Source: Pseudoalteromonas phenolica
Lineage (GTDB): Bacteria; Pseudomonadota; Gammaproteobacteria; Enterobacterales; Alteromonadaceae
NCBI RefSeq assembly: GCF_005886345.1
Contig: NZ_PNEC01000043.1
Span: forward strand, 1-64,000
DNA length: 64,000 bases
Reading direction: 5' to 3'
Positions 8,549 through 17,623 of the stretch are shown piece by piece. Position 1 is the first letter of the stretch. Each line of letters opens with the position of its first letter. The notes below the pieces were generated by a model, which worked only from the letters and a program-made list of their open reading frames with translations, did not search any database and had not been told where the DNA came from. Position numbers and translations under genes: made by a program.

Positions 8549-8572
8549 GGCTCTGGCTCTGGCTCTGGCTTT
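8549..8572 (+). repeat. GGCTCT tandem repeat
   Basis: Three exact GGCTCT units and a fourth GGCTTT lie in the leader of the downstream membrane protein gene, about 50 bp before its start. Confidence 0.8.
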
Positions 8573-8619
8573 GAGCTGACCCACGGAAATGCGGAGGATA
8601 GCACAGTGTGGGAGTAATT

Positions 8620-9093
8620 ATGTCTATGTTTAAATCAACTATGTTAACAAAGTTCACTATTAGCTACTTTCCAATATTGATATTGATATTGATATTGATA
8701 TTGATATTGATATTGATAAATATATTTAAGCTGTTTCAATGCTTTACTGATGACGCTTTTGTTTCTACTGGAAATATTATCTTTGGCATATTTTTCATTT
8801 CTTTAATAGTTATATTCTCTCTTGCTGGATATTCGATAGCGACCAATAAAACATGGAGGAATAAATATGTGACTTATTGTCTAGCTTTCATTTCGCTTAC
8901 CTTTTTCCTTGCTGTTTTATCGAATATTTATATACTTCACGGAGTTGGTCTTGTTCCAACATTCACTAACTTCGTTGGGTTATCTTTGTTTAACCTTGAA
9001 TTTTGGGGTTTAGTATTCGATTTTTCATTTATAGTACAACTAAGCATTTTTCTCATAACGTTAACAATATTATTTAATTGGCGTGAAGTTTAA
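8620..9093 (+). CDS. Small multi-pass membrane protein, cassette-borne
   Basis: ATG at 8620 is preferred because GGGAG lies at 8610-8614; a GTG 12 bp upstream overlaps this site. The 157-residue protein has four likely hydrophobic segments: the first is largely an Ile-Leu alternation encoded by seven TATTGA repeats, and the others are near IFGIFFISLIVIF, LAFISLTFFLAVL and VQLSIFLITLTIL. I do not recognise the family. It is the only gene in a cassette bounded by GTTATGT (8495-8501) and the attC that begins one base after its stop. Confidence 0.7.
   Translation: MSMFKSTMLTKFTISYFPILILILILILILILINIFKLFQCFTDDAFVSTGNIIFGIFFISLIVIFSLAGYSIATNKTWRNKYVTYCLAFISLTFFLAVLSNIYILHGVGLVPTFTNFVGLSLFNLEFWGLVFDFSFIVQLSIFLITLTILFNWREV
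8675..8716 (+). repeat. Seven TATTGA repeats inside a coding region
   Basis: Seven perfect 6-bp units at 8675-8716 encode alternating Ile and Leu in the first membrane segment. Gain or loss of a unit would change helix length by two residues without a frameshift. Confidence 0.95.
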
Positions 9094-9189
9094 ACATAAC
9101 AAGCGTATTAAGCATGGGATTGCTAACAGTTTGCTCGGTTCCTCTCCGCTTCACATTTTAGCAAACTATTATCAGCCCCTTATGCGGGC
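9094..9189 (+). other. attC site of cassette 3, interrupted by a broken IS
   Basis: R'' ACATAAC (9094-9100) followed by AAGCG opens the site, and CCCCTTATGCGGGC (9176-9189) closes it just before the insertion element. Internal arms GTTTGCT (9133-9139) and AGCAAAC (9160-9166) give the expected hairpin. ACATAAC is the reverse complement of GTTATGT at 8495-8501, supporting a cassette of 8495-9189. The right core is missing because the element and its far flank are truncated. Confidence 0.75.
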
Positions 9190-9203
9190 TACATGGACTC
9201 CCC

Positions 9204-9497
9204 CGATTGTCAACGAAATCATCTTTGATAATTAGATATAAGACTGCACCTCTACATTCGGCCTATTGACTGAGTGTTAAACTCGGACCTAGATGAGTAT
9301 TCGCTAGGAAGAGTGCCTTATTCGTTAGACGAGCTTTTTAAGCTCACCCGCAATAAACAGGCTATGGCTTCCTCGGTCTGACCTAATTGTCATCGATGCC
9401 TTCGCAGGACTCGGGTAAAGCAGATAAACCTTCTAAACTAAATAAATCGTGTTACTTCATAATGGTTGCTTTAATAAATGGCGCATAGTCATTTAGA
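9204..9497 (-). ncRNA. Second candidate bridge RNA region
   Basis: The non-coding stretch after the truncated transposase shares the conserved blocks of 369-619, including CTCTACATTCGGC, ATTCGTTAGAC and CTCGGTCTGACC, with offsets from the element end of 60, 130 and 182 compared with 61, 130 and 179. The bases between the blocks differ, as expected for an RNA conserved in structure. With the promoter side of the element lost it may be silent. Confidence 0.55.
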
Positions 9498-9920
9498 CTA
9501 ATTAATGACCTTGTAATCTTCTTGTTTAACCATCAGCGTCCAAATAAGTCTGGCGTTTCTTGCTGCTAATGCGACAGCGGCTTTTAGATATCCACGACGA
9601 GCGATGAGCTCACGTATCCAACAACTGACTTTGTCTTCTTTTTCTCTTAGGTTTGCCATTACAGCTCTTGCCCCATGAACGAGGCACATTCGTAGATATT
9701 TATCACCGCGCTTAGTAATTCTTCCGAGTCGTATTTTGCCACTTGTGGTGAACTGGCGAGGTACTAACCCTAACCACGCGCAGAACTGGCGGCTATTTTT
9801 GAACAATCGAGGGTCAGGCACATTTGCTGTAACAGCAGTTGCAACTTGCTCACCGACACCAGGAATGGTCATTAAGCGCTTGGCGACAGAGTCTTCTCTA
9901 ACTTGTTTTGATTGATGCTC
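9498..9920 (-). pseudogene. C-terminal fragment of IS110-family transposase
   Basis: The frame reads through an HhH-like TIPGVGEQ segment and the serine block NSRQFCAWLGLVPRQ, ending with the normal C-terminus. The DEDD domain is absent: a stop lies about 16 codons before the ATG at 9872. The fragment is clearly related to, but diverged from, the transposase at 620-1642. It cannot be active alone. Confidence 0.85.
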
Positions 9921-9925
9921 AACCT

Positions 9926-10230
9926 TATATCCAGTTAGACATTCAGCTCACTCAGTACCGTGACTAATTCTTTAGGAATCGGGTATTCATAGAATACAGT
10001 CTCTTTTTTAAGCATGTTTCACTATGATGCAACAGTAAGACGGTGACTTCAGAGAAAGCCCATTTGAGATGAGCACTACTAATTTTGTTACCTAGTGGGC
10101 CATAGATTTTTTAGGTGGCCAAAAAAGTGTTTTATTCAAATGTTGCTTATGAGGTATTTTGTGACGATTTCCATTTTATTGTCATTATTAAGTGTTTTAA
10201 TTGTCATAAAGAATATATGAAAAGCTTAAA
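9926..10230. other. Junction region after the truncated IS
   Basis: About 300 bp of no assigned function. A 26-codon minus-strand frame (about 9950-10015) is open but unrecognised. Promoter elements of the downstream lipoprotein gene must lie near 10140-10220. Confidence 0.4.
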
Positions 10231-11463
10231 ATGAAGAGATTTCTAGGATTAATTTTAATACTTCTTTCGGGTTGTAGTACAACTCAACATTCCCTATCTA
10301 GTCAGGAAGTTCAAGTCGGTGTAAGACCGTATTATTTACTTGAGCAATTACCAGATTCTAAACTAAAAAGTCAGCTAAGTTTATGTCAATCCTCAACTTT
10401 CAAAAAGACTGATTTTTCAATAGGTCATCGCGGTGCCCCTATGCAATTTCCTGAGCATACTAAAGAGTCATACATGGCTGCGGCTAAAATGGGGGCTGGC
10501 ATTTTGGAATGTGATGTGGCGTTTACCAAAGATAAAGCTTTGGTGTGTCGACATTCTCAATGTGATTTGCATACGACAACGAATATATTGGCAGTGCCTG
10601 AACTTGCAAAGAAGTGTCGTATTCCCTTTGTTGGTGGCAGTAAAACGGCAAATAAAAAAGCGCAAGTTCAATGCTGTACATCAGATATCACTTTAGCTGA
10701 GTTTTTGCTGCTCGAAGGGAAAATGGATGGTGCTAATGAATATGCTGCAACAGCTAAGGAATATATGCTGGGTACTCCTAATTGGAGAACTGATTGGTAT
10801 GCCTCTTCTGGGACTTTAATGACCCATAAACAAAGTATTGAGTTATTCAAACAGCTTGGTGTTAAAATGACACCGGAGCTTAAAACCCCACAAGTAAAAA
10901 TGCCATTTGAAGGTTTTACTCAACAAGCCTACGCAGACAAGCTCATCTCAGAGTATAAACAAGCTGGGGTCTCGCCATCAGAACTTTTTCCACAGTCTTT
11001 TTTACTCTCAGACATACAATACTGGATAGCAAAACACCCAGAGTATGCTGAACAAGCTGTTTATTTAGACGATAGTTACGAATTGCCCGGGTTTAATCAT
11101 GAACAGCCAAGTACTTGGCAGCATTCAATGCCTGAACTCAAAGCCATGGGAGTGAATATCATTGCGCCACCACTATGGATGTTGGTGACATTAGATGCAC
11201 AAAATAATTTGACTCAGTCGGCATATGCCATAGAGGCGAAAAAAGCGGGTCTTAAAATAATAACATGGTCATTGGAACGCTCTGGACCACTCAAAAGTAG
11301 CGGTGGATTTTATTATCAGTCAGTTAAAAATATCGTAAATAATGATGGGTTTACTTTGACATTGCTTGATTTTCTCGCACGCGAAGTTGGCGTCATCGGC
11401 GTATTTAGCGACTGGCCGGCAACAACCACTTTTTATGATAATTGCCGCGAACAGGTGTTGTAG
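10231..11463 (+). CDS. Lipoprotein of the glycerophosphodiester phosphodiesterase (GDPD) family
   Basis: The 410-residue protein begins with a lipoprotein signal (LILLSGCS, Cys about residue 15). The catalytic motif of GDPD enzymes is present: [14 protein letters not shown], then [23 protein letters not shown], which supplies the metal-binding E, D and the second His. A second part includes MTPELKTPQ, and the C-terminal [10 protein letters not shown] matches the family end. Compared with GlpQ it carries an insertion with cysteines between the halves. It probably hydrolyses glycerophosphodiesters in the periplasm or at the outer membrane. It is monocistronic with a terminator; start-site evidence is weak. 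Confidence 0.88.
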   Translation: MKRFLGLILILLSGCSTTQHSLSSQEVQVGVRPYYLLEQLPDSKLKSQLSLCQSSTFKKTDFSIGHRGAPMQFPEHTKESYMAAAKMGAGILECDVAFTKDKALVCRHSQCDLHTTTNILAVPELAKKCRIPFVGGSKTANKKAQVQCCTSDITLAEFLLLEGKMDGANEYAATAKEYMLGTPNWRTDWYASSGTLMTHKQSIELFKQLGVKMTPELKTPQVKMPFEGFTQQAYADKLISEYKQAGVSPSELFPQSFLLSDIQYWIAKHPEYAEQAVYLDDSYELPGFNHEQPSTWQHSMPELKAMGVNIIAPPLWMLVTLDAQNNLTQSAYAIEAKKAGLKIITWSLERSGPLKSSGGFYYQSVKNIVNNDGFTLTLLDFLAREVGVIGVFSDWPATTTFYDNCREQVL

Positions 11464-11484
11464 TAACTAAGATTTAGTAATAAA

Positions 11485-11510
11485 AAAGCCCCAAGAAATC
11501 TTGGGGCTTT
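11485..11510 (+). terminator. Bidirectional terminator between convergent genes
   Basis: AAAGCCCCAAG and CTTGGGGCTTT form an 11-bp stem with a 4-base loop, flanked by A-run and T-run, between the GDPD gene and the convergent TonB receptor. Confidence 0.9.
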
Positions 11511-11529
11511 GCACAACTAATTTCAGGGA

Positions 11530-14229
11530 TTAGAAGTTATATTTAAACTTAGCATACATTTGACGACCTAAAGCACTGTGTGTTTTATTGTCTATACCAG
11601 ACCACTCTGAAGGTGCTTGTGGTGCTTCTTCATTCATCAGGTTTGCAGCGCCAGCGGTTAAGACTAAATTATCAAAGCCCATATAGCTGACAGATGCGTC
11701 AAGTGTTGTCCAAGCATCAATTTTGAATTTATTACCATTTGCATCAGCCAGATCGTTATACTCGTCAATGTGACTGAAGCTTAGGGTCGTCAGTACGTCC
11801 TCTAGTTCCCAATCTATGCTGGCAGTCCATCTGAATTGCGGATGTTGATATTCGCCATTTAGATCTTCAGCAACAATGCTGGTATTACCCTCTTTGTCAC
11901 TTTCGAAAGATTGTTCTTCAAAGTTCAATGCATAGCTTAACTTGTAATCAAACTTGAATAGACCCATGTCTCTGGTATCAAGTTTATAAGCGAGATTTAA
12001 GTCAAAACCATCCGTTTCACGACCACCAATATTAACGAATGTATCGTAAATAGTTTGAATACGGCCTGGTGTACTGCCTTCATTCGGACCACGCACAACT
12101 AATTTAGGATCGGTACCACAACAATCAACTAGCTTTTGCGCACCAATTTTCTTGATTAAGTCTTCTTGGTCATAGTTCCAGTAATCAACACCAATTGAGA
12201 AGTCTTCAGTCGCTTGCCAAACTACACCTAAGTTATAGTTGGTAGAGGTTTCTGGCTGTAGGTTTTTGTTACCAGCCACAACTGCTGTGTATTCATAAGG
12301 TTCACAATCAAGTTCTGACTTAGTGATTTGACAGCGCTCTTTATCGATGACACTTGGCGATTCATCAGTACGGCCTAAGTGTAACTGAACCAAAGAAGGT
12401 GCTCTGAACGCCGTGCCCCAAGAACCACGAACAACTAAGTCTTCATTTGGTGACCAACGGAATGCGATTTTAGGATCTGTTGTGTTACCAAAGTCACTGT
12501 AGTTTTCATAACGTAAAGCAAGTTGTAACTCTAAATTTTCTAGTACAGGCACGTTGAATTCAGCAAAAACCGCAGTGTTATCACGATCACCATTTGCTTG
12601 TGTTGCCTCAGTACCAAAAATTTCACCTCTTAGGTATTGGCTATCTGGATTGTCTTCAATTTTTTCGTAGCGGTGCTCAACACCGAATGCAGCAGCAACG
12701 GCACCTTCAGACATTTCAAACAACTCACCTGAGATAGTTGCATCAAATGATTGCATGCTAGAGCTACCATAGCGGGTTGTTGTGGTTTCAATGAAAGCTA
12801 ACCCTTCAGCGGTATTTGTGCTTGGTTCAAATGGATTCCAGCGACCTGTGTTAATTGCTTCTTGAGCACGCAATTTGTTAGGGAAACCATCAAAGCCTTT
12901 TTCTACAGCGCTTGAACGAATGGCAGAGTAAGCTGTTTCCCAGTCCCATTCATTGTAGGTGCCGCGTGCACCAATTACAGCACGGTAGTATTCAGAATCA
13001 ACGTCTTTTTTACGGTTACCAATATCATAAGTACGACGACGCATTGAAATGTCCATGCCGTGTAAGAAATGATCAGCGTCGTTTGCTAAAGGGTGATTCG
13101 GGTTATCACCGCTCATAAACAATTCAGTAAAGCTCGGGCTACCCGCACCTTGAATAAAGGTTGACGCATGTTGAGCTGAAAACTCCATAAAGCCTTCAAC
13201 GCCGTCAGTGATTTCTTGAACGCCGTTGTAGTTAAAGCTTATGCGCTCAGTTGATGGCACTAGACTCATATGCGGCGCATAATCGTAACGACAAATATCG
13301 CCAATGATTAAATCGGGGTCACATTTATCATTGCCCCAAACATCTGCAAAAATGGTTTGTTTTACTGGTGTACCATCATCGGCAATGCTCTTGGTTGGTA
13401 AACCATTCCACTGTGCATCAGTCACTGTGTAGGTGTTGCCTAGTGAATCAGTGCGCGTGCCTTTAAAAGCTTCGATACTGCCAGGAATACCAGACGAGCT
13501 TAAAGAGTTGTTACCGCCACGAAAACGTTGATCTGCGGTCGATGCATAATCGCGGTCGGCATAAAAAACGTCACCGCGCTTGAAGTAATCTAAAGAGAAA
13601 TTGTGATAGCCTTTATCACTTGAAGAGCCCCAAAGTAAGGTAAAGTTTTGCTCTTCACCGCCACCATCTGCGGTATCTGAAATTTTGCCAGCGACTTCAA
13701 AGCCATCAATGTCGTCACGCATAATGATATTGATTACACCAGCAACCGCGTCAGAACCATAAGTCGCAGATGCACCATCTTTTAGGATGTCGATGCGTTT
13801 TACTGCAGAAACTGGAATGGTATTTAAGTCAACGAAAGAGGTTTCGATGTCTTTGGCAAATGGGCTAACGGCGACTCGGCGACCATTAATTAAGACCAAG
13901 GTAGATGACGCGCCTAGACCACGAAGTGCCACACTCGAACCGCCATTGGCAGTATCGTCACTTGAGTTACCTTGCGTACTGAATGTGCCAGCACCTGATA
14001 CAGGTAACTTTTGTAATGCACCGATTAAGTCAGTTGAACCAGTTGCTGCTAAGTCCGCTGCTGAAAGAGATTGAATTGGAGAAGGGCCTTCCATATCTGT
14101 ACGTTTAATATGTGAGCCGGTGACTTCAATGCGTTCTACTTTATTTTCATCAGTGTTTGCAAGCGCTGAATGTGAGTTAGCAACAATGACAGCCATTGTT
14201 ACTGCAGATAGTTTATTGATTACTTTCAT
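11530..14229 (-). CDS. TonB-dependent outer-membrane receptor, 899 aa
   Basis: A signal peptide ending at ALA is followed by VERIEVTGSHIKRTDMEGPSP, a pattern of the large TonB-receptor group common in Alteromonadales and Xanthomonadales. The plug domain follows (LQKLPVSG, GLGASSTLVLINGRRVA, VKRIDILKDGASATYGSDAVAGVINI), then a long beta-barrel with FRAPSLVQLHLGR and a terminal KFKYNF ending in aromatic Phe. It imports a substrate with energy from TonB/ExbBD. The substrate is unknown; this subgroup often takes up oligosaccharides or peptides rather than siderophores. A good AGGGAAAAT leader precedes the start. The gene is divergent from a secreted lipoprotein gene, which may be its partner. Confidence 0.95.
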   Translation of the reverse strand: MKVINKLSAVTMAVIVANSHSALANTDENKVERIEVTGSHIKRTDMEGPSPIQSLSAADLAATGSTDLIGALQKLPVSGAGTFSTQGNSSDDTANGGSSVALRGLGASSTLVLINGRRVAVSPFAKDIETSFVDLNTIPVSAVKRIDILKDGASATYGSDAVAGVINIIMRDDIDGFEVAGKISDTADGGGEEQNFTLLWGSSSDKGYHNFSLDYFKRGDVFYADRDYASTADQRFRGGNNSLSSSGIPGSIEAFKGTRTDSLGNTYTVTDAQWNGLPTKSIADDGTPVKQTIFADVWGNDKCDPDLIIGDICRYDYAPHMSLVPSTERISFNYNGVQEITDGVEGFMEFSAQHASTFIQGAGSPSFTELFMSGDNPNHPLANDADHFLHGMDISMRRRTYDIGNRKKDVDSEYYRAVIGARGTYNEWDWETAYSAIRSSAVEKGFDGFPNKLRAQEAINTGRWNPFEPSTNTAEGLAFIETTTTRYGSSSMQSFDATISGELFEMSEGAVAAAFGVEHRYEKIEDNPDSQYLRGEIFGTEATQANGDRDNTAVFAEFNVPVLENLELQLALRYENYSDFGNTTDPKIAFRWSPNEDLVVRGSWGTAFRAPSLVQLHLGRTDESPSVIDKERCQITKSELDCEPYEYTAVVAGNKNLQPETSTNYNLGVVWQATEDFSIGVDYWNYDQEDLIKKIGAQKLVDCCGTDPKLVVRGPNEGSTPGRIQTIYDTFVNIGGRETDGFDLNLAYKLDTRDMGLFKFDYKLSYALNFEEQSFESDKEGNTSIVAEDLNGEYQHPQFRWTASIDWELEDVLTTLSFSHIDEYNDLADANGNKFKIDAWTTLDASVSYMGFDNLVLTAGAANLMNEEAPQAPSEWSGIDNKTHSALGRQMYAKFKYNF

Positions 14230-14509
14230 ATTTTCCCTGTTAATCTTTGTTGTCGTTATGTTGGACTACATTTTTTTAACACACTAACAACATGAATGGA
14301 ATAGAATTTTTAATTGCAAATGCATCATTATGTTTCTATTGAAAAACTTTTCTAACCTAAACTTGTTGAAGTTACTGCAATGTCCTTGAATTTTTATTAT
14401 TTGCGAATGCGAATTAATTCCTTACAAATTAAAACATTTTTTAGAATGCACATCTGGACGAATCTCGATATGTTTCTGATTGAGGAAAACATTTATAAGG
14501 AATCCGATC

Positions 14510-16861
14510 GTGCGCCCAACTTTAGCGTTATTGACCCTACTTACTTTATCTGCATGTGGTTCTGGTGGTGGTAAAAATGAGCCAACAAACACCCAAACAC
14601 AAAATCAATCTCCTGTAGTAACGATTTCAGGTGAGGAACAAACTCTTTCATTGAATACGCTTCGATTGACCACCAACATTACTGAGCCAGAAGGTGAATC
14701 TGTAATCGTAGAGTGGAGTAGTGACCATGCTGGCGTAAGTTTCAAAGATGCATCAGAGAACGGTGTATTGGTGCAAATGCCAACGGTAAGTGAAGATCAA
14801 GAGATTTCAGTCACAGTTAAGGTCACTGATAGCGCGAATAATACCGTGTCTAAATCATTTACAATTTTAGTTAAGGCGCTTCCTGATAGTTCGCAAATAG
14901 ATTTGCGGTCAAGTTATGAATTTTTGGCAGGTGAACTTGTCACTGTCACTGCAAAATATTCGATTGACGAAAACATTGATGACCTTAATTGGCAGCTTAG
15001 CGACCTGACAGTGAATGATATGGATGTGTCGACTTTTAGTCGCAATGGTGTTGCCCAATCTACAGTGCAATTTACGGCACCAGATGTGACTGACGAGCAA
15101 GCATACACACTTTCATTAATACTCGACGCTGCTTCAGGGCAAATCTCGCGTTCGACTCAGTTAACTATATTGCCAAAAACGGCTGATGAATTAGTGGTTA
15201 ATTTAGATGCAGTGTATGAAGGCAATGAAAATGACCAAATGCTGATTAAACCTATCATTCAAACTTCAGATAGAGTTATTTCTTATCAATGGCGATGGTT
15301 AGACAAGCCGTTAGGTGAACTGGTCGGTGAAACAAGTAAAGATGTCGTTATTAACACTCAAGCTGTCGAAGAAGATGAGATTGCAAGCTTGGCGTTAGAC
15401 GTCGAAACCCAGAGTGGCGTAAAGAAATCAATTGAAACACAGATCAAAGTAAAAAATGTGGTGCAGACCGGAGGGCTTTCACTGGCCGTGAACCGTGTTT
15501 ATGCAGCACCCGGACAAACAGTGACAGTTCAGGTTAGCGCAGATAATACCAATGATATTGAAAGCTATGAGTGGCGTGTTGATGAAGAGGTGTTTACTCA
15601 AAAAACAGAGTCGGCAACAGAGCTTTCACTTGTTATGCCTAACCAAGATATTTCGATGCTCAGTACGTTAGTGAATTATAAAGCCACTTTTAAAAATGGG
15701 TTTGAAGTTGAAAAACAAGCAATCTTTGCGCTGATGAGTGAATCAGCAATTAAAGCCACATTAGATATAGAGCAATCGACAGATTTACCTCAACTTTATA
15801 AAAACGAAACACTGACTTTTAATGCGTTAGCGATTGATAAAGCTGGCGTGTTAGATAGTGTTGCGCTTGACGTATCGAATGTGAATTACGCAGATCTAGA
15901 TACAGCAACACTGACACAAGATGGTTTAAATTTATCTTTTACCTTGAAAGCTTCAGATATTTTGCTCGATAGAGAGTTGATGCTCAGAGTTGTAATGAAT
16001 GCCGGTACGGTTTCAACGACAGAGTATGTATCGGTCAATCTTAATAAAAGTAACTTGAAGTTATTTGCAGGTTCAGAAAAAACCTATATTTCAGGTAGTG
16101 ATTTTTATGTATTTGGTTATGGACAAGAACGTTTAAATAATCCTATCAACGCAATGAGCTGGTCAACGAATTATGATGACCTAGCAATTGAAACTCTAAA
16201 TTCGACCGATGCGAAAATCACTAATGAGACAACGAGCAGCTTTCCTACAGTGACACTCAGTGCTCGAGATAGTGAAGACCAATTGATACAAGCCGATGTA
16301 AGAACCAATATGACGTCTCGTATTTATGATAAAGGTGAACGCTATACTTGTTATTTCAGAACCGATGAAGTGCTTTGTCGAGATAATTCAAATACATTGC
16401 TTAATGTAGGGGAGCTTGCTGCACCAGTTAAAGCGGGCGTAACCAAAGGGGAGTTTGTTTGCTTACTCAATAATGATGACCAATTGAGTTGTCATGGTGC
16501 GGGGCCATTATCTGTGCTTGAAGTACCAGAAAGAGCGGGGGTGGCTAACATTGTTGCCGCGAGTAATTCAGACATGTGCGCGCAATATAGTTCAGGTAAT
16601 TGGCACTGTTGGGGCGAACAGGCAGATTATTTCAATAACTTGTTTGTAGGCAAAAGTCATATTGATAATCTAATTGGTACGCAACAGGGCGTGTGTTTAG
16701 TTAACTCAGGTTACCTTGAGTGTTATAACGATAAAAGTGAACTGATTTATCAAGATAAACGCAGTTTTGTAAAGTCGCTAGAGTTCGTAAACATATTAAA
16801 CAAGGTGTGTTACACCACCGAGCGTTCAACATTAAGAACATGCCCTGATGAGATTAACTAA
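14510..16861 (+). CDS. Lipoprotein with Ig-like repeats and RCC1-like C-terminus
   Basis: GTG at 14510 is chosen: AAGGAA lies at 14497-14502 and the protein then opens as a lipoprotein signal with LSACGSGGG. An upstream in-frame TTG at 14480 is unlikely. The 783-residue product has about five cadherin- or Ig-like repeats, then a cysteine-bearing C-terminal part with repeats resembling RCC1/BLIP-II blades (GERYTCYF, KGEFVCLLNNDDQLSCHG, CAQYSSGNWHCWGE). The likely location is the outer membrane or cell surface. It is transcribed divergently from the TonB receptor across 280 bp. Function is unknown; surface binding is plausible. Confidence 0.7.
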   Translation: MRPTLALLTLLTLSACGSGGGKNEPTNTQTQNQSPVVTISGEEQTLSLNTLRLTTNITEPEGESVIVEWSSDHAGVSFKDASENGVLVQMPTVSEDQEISVTVKVTDSANNTVSKSFTILVKALPDSSQIDLRSSYEFLAGELVTVTAKYSIDENIDDLNWQLSDLTVNDMDVSTFSRNGVAQSTVQFTAPDVTDEQAYTLSLILDAASGQISRSTQLTILPKTADELVVNLDAVYEGNENDQMLIKPIIQTSDRVISYQWRWLDKPLGELVGETSKDVVINTQAVEEDEIASLALDVETQSGVKKSIETQIKVKNVVQTGGLSLAVNRVYAAPGQTVTVQVSADNTNDIESYEWRVDEEVFTQKTESATELSLVMPNQDISMLSTLVNYKATFKNGFEVEKQAIFALMSESAIKATLDIEQSTDLPQLYKNETLTFNALAIDKAGVLDSVALDVSNVNYADLDTATLTQDGLNLSFTLKASDILLDRELMLRVVMNAGTVSTTEYVSVNLNKSNLKLFAGSEKTYISGSDFYVFGYGQERLNNPINAMSWSTNYDDLAIETLNSTDAKITNETTSSFPTVTLSARDSEDQLIQADVRTNMTSRIYDKGERYTCYFRTDEVLCRDNSNTLLNVGELAAPVKAGVTKGEFVCLLNNDDQLSCHGAGPLSVLEVPERAGVANIVAASNSDMCAQYSSGNWHCWGEQADYFNNLFVGKSHIDNLIGTQQGVCLVNSGYLECYNDKSELIYQDKRSFVKSLEFVNILNKVCYTTERSTLRTCPDEIN

Positions 16862-16874
16862 CGTTCAATGAATC

Positions 16875-16901
16875 AAAAAAGAGCCTAAATGGCTCTTTTT
16901 T
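16875..16901 (+). terminator. Bidirectional terminator
   Basis: AAAAAAGAGCC and GGCTCTTTTTT pair with loop TAAAT between the convergent lipoprotein and TetR genes. Confidence 0.9.
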
Positions 16902-16908
16902 GATTTGA

Positions 16909-17490
16909 TTAAGCACAAACGTCTTGGAAAAGCTGTTTAGCTAACTTTTTCAATGTGTCAGGTTCTGGGTGGGTATTGGCAAATGTGCGCAAGCCATAAA
17001 TACCCATTACAAAATACCTTCCTCTACACTCTGCTGAGCGTTCATCAGAGATATCACCCTCATCTTGTGCACGAGCAAACTTATTGGTAATTGCTGCTTG
17101 CCATGCTTCTAGCTGCTGGCTTATCAAAGTTTGTACTTCGTCATCTTGTTCGGCCAGTTCATTGAGTGCCTTAGTGAGTAAACAGGCTTTACTGGTATCG
17201 CAGCTTAAACACTCTTCAACGATATGCTCTAAGTAGGTTTCAAGACCTTGTTTACTTGAGTCGCTATTGATGAAAAAAGCACAAAATTCATCGCTTCTGT
17301 CTTGGTTATATTGCGAAATTGCAGCCAGTAGTAAGCCTCGCTTATTCTCAAAAGCACAATAAATAGACCCAGGGTGAAGACCGGTTGCTTGTTTTAGATC
17401 TTGCATACTGGTTTTAGTGTAGCCCTTATTTAAAAAGGCCTGCATGGCAGCTCGAAGCACTGCAACTTTGTCAAATTCGGCACTACGCAT
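16909..17490 (-). CDS. TetR-family repressor next to an OYE-type reductase
   Basis: The 193-residue protein has the TetR N-terminal helix-turn-helix (about residues 10-55: AFLNKGYTKTSMQDLKQATGLHPGSIYCAFENKRGLL). The C-terminal domain has several cysteines (C110, C114 region: EECLSCDTSKACLL), which resembles NemR-like electrophile-sensing regulators. It is divergent from a nemA-like gene, the standard NemR-NemA arrangement, and three palindromes fill the gap. It probably represses itself and the reductase until electrophiles modify its cysteines. Confidence 0.88.
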   Translation of the reverse strand: MRSAEFDKVAVLRAAMQAFLNKGYTKTSMQDLKQATGLHPGSIYCAFENKRGLLLAAISQYNQDRSDEFCAFFINSDSSKQGLETYLEHIVEECLSCDTSKACLLTKALNELAEQDDEVQTLISQQLEAWQAAITNKFARAQDEGDISDERSAECRGRYFVMGIYGLRTFANTHPEPDTLKKLAKQLFQDVCA

Positions 17491-17532
17491 TGTATTTGTC
17501 TTGAAGGGTTAATGAGGCAAGTTTAAAACAAT

Positions 17533-17599
17533 TTGAATGTTTGTTCAAAAAAGTTCTTGAACGATCATTCAAATAGGGCTATCTTGAATAATCGTTCAA
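17533..17599. promoter_or_regulatory. Three operator-like palindromes for the TetR regulator
   Basis: Three 16-bp sites with arms TTGAA and TTCAA lie in the divergent region: TTGAATGTTTGTTCAA (17533-17548), TTGAACGATCATTCAA (17557-17572) and TTGAATAATCGTTCAA (17584-17599). Starts are 24 and 27 bp apart. They overlap the promoters expected for both genes and are the obvious binding sites of the adjacent TetR protein. Confidence 0.8.
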
Positions 17600-17623
17600 G
17601 AATGTTACTTAAAGAGAAACTCC

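Larger units (their letters stand above)
9190..9925 (-). mobile_element. Truncated IS1111-attC-type element
   Basis: The element begins with tip TAC (9190-9192) and inverted repeat ATGGACTCCCC (9193-9203) directly after GCGGGC, the same position in attC as the intact copy. It keeps the non-coding downstream region and the C-terminal part of the transposase but loses everything beyond about 9925, including the other inverted repeat. The exact break cannot be placed. Confidence 0.8.

Noticed and set aside
8676..8717. CRISPR or satellite array
   Set aside because: The repeat is only 6 bp with no spacers; it is a coding microsatellite.
9950..10015. A 26-codon minus-strand ORF after the broken IS
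   Set aside because: Too short, no identified relatives and no clear context; possibly a relic.
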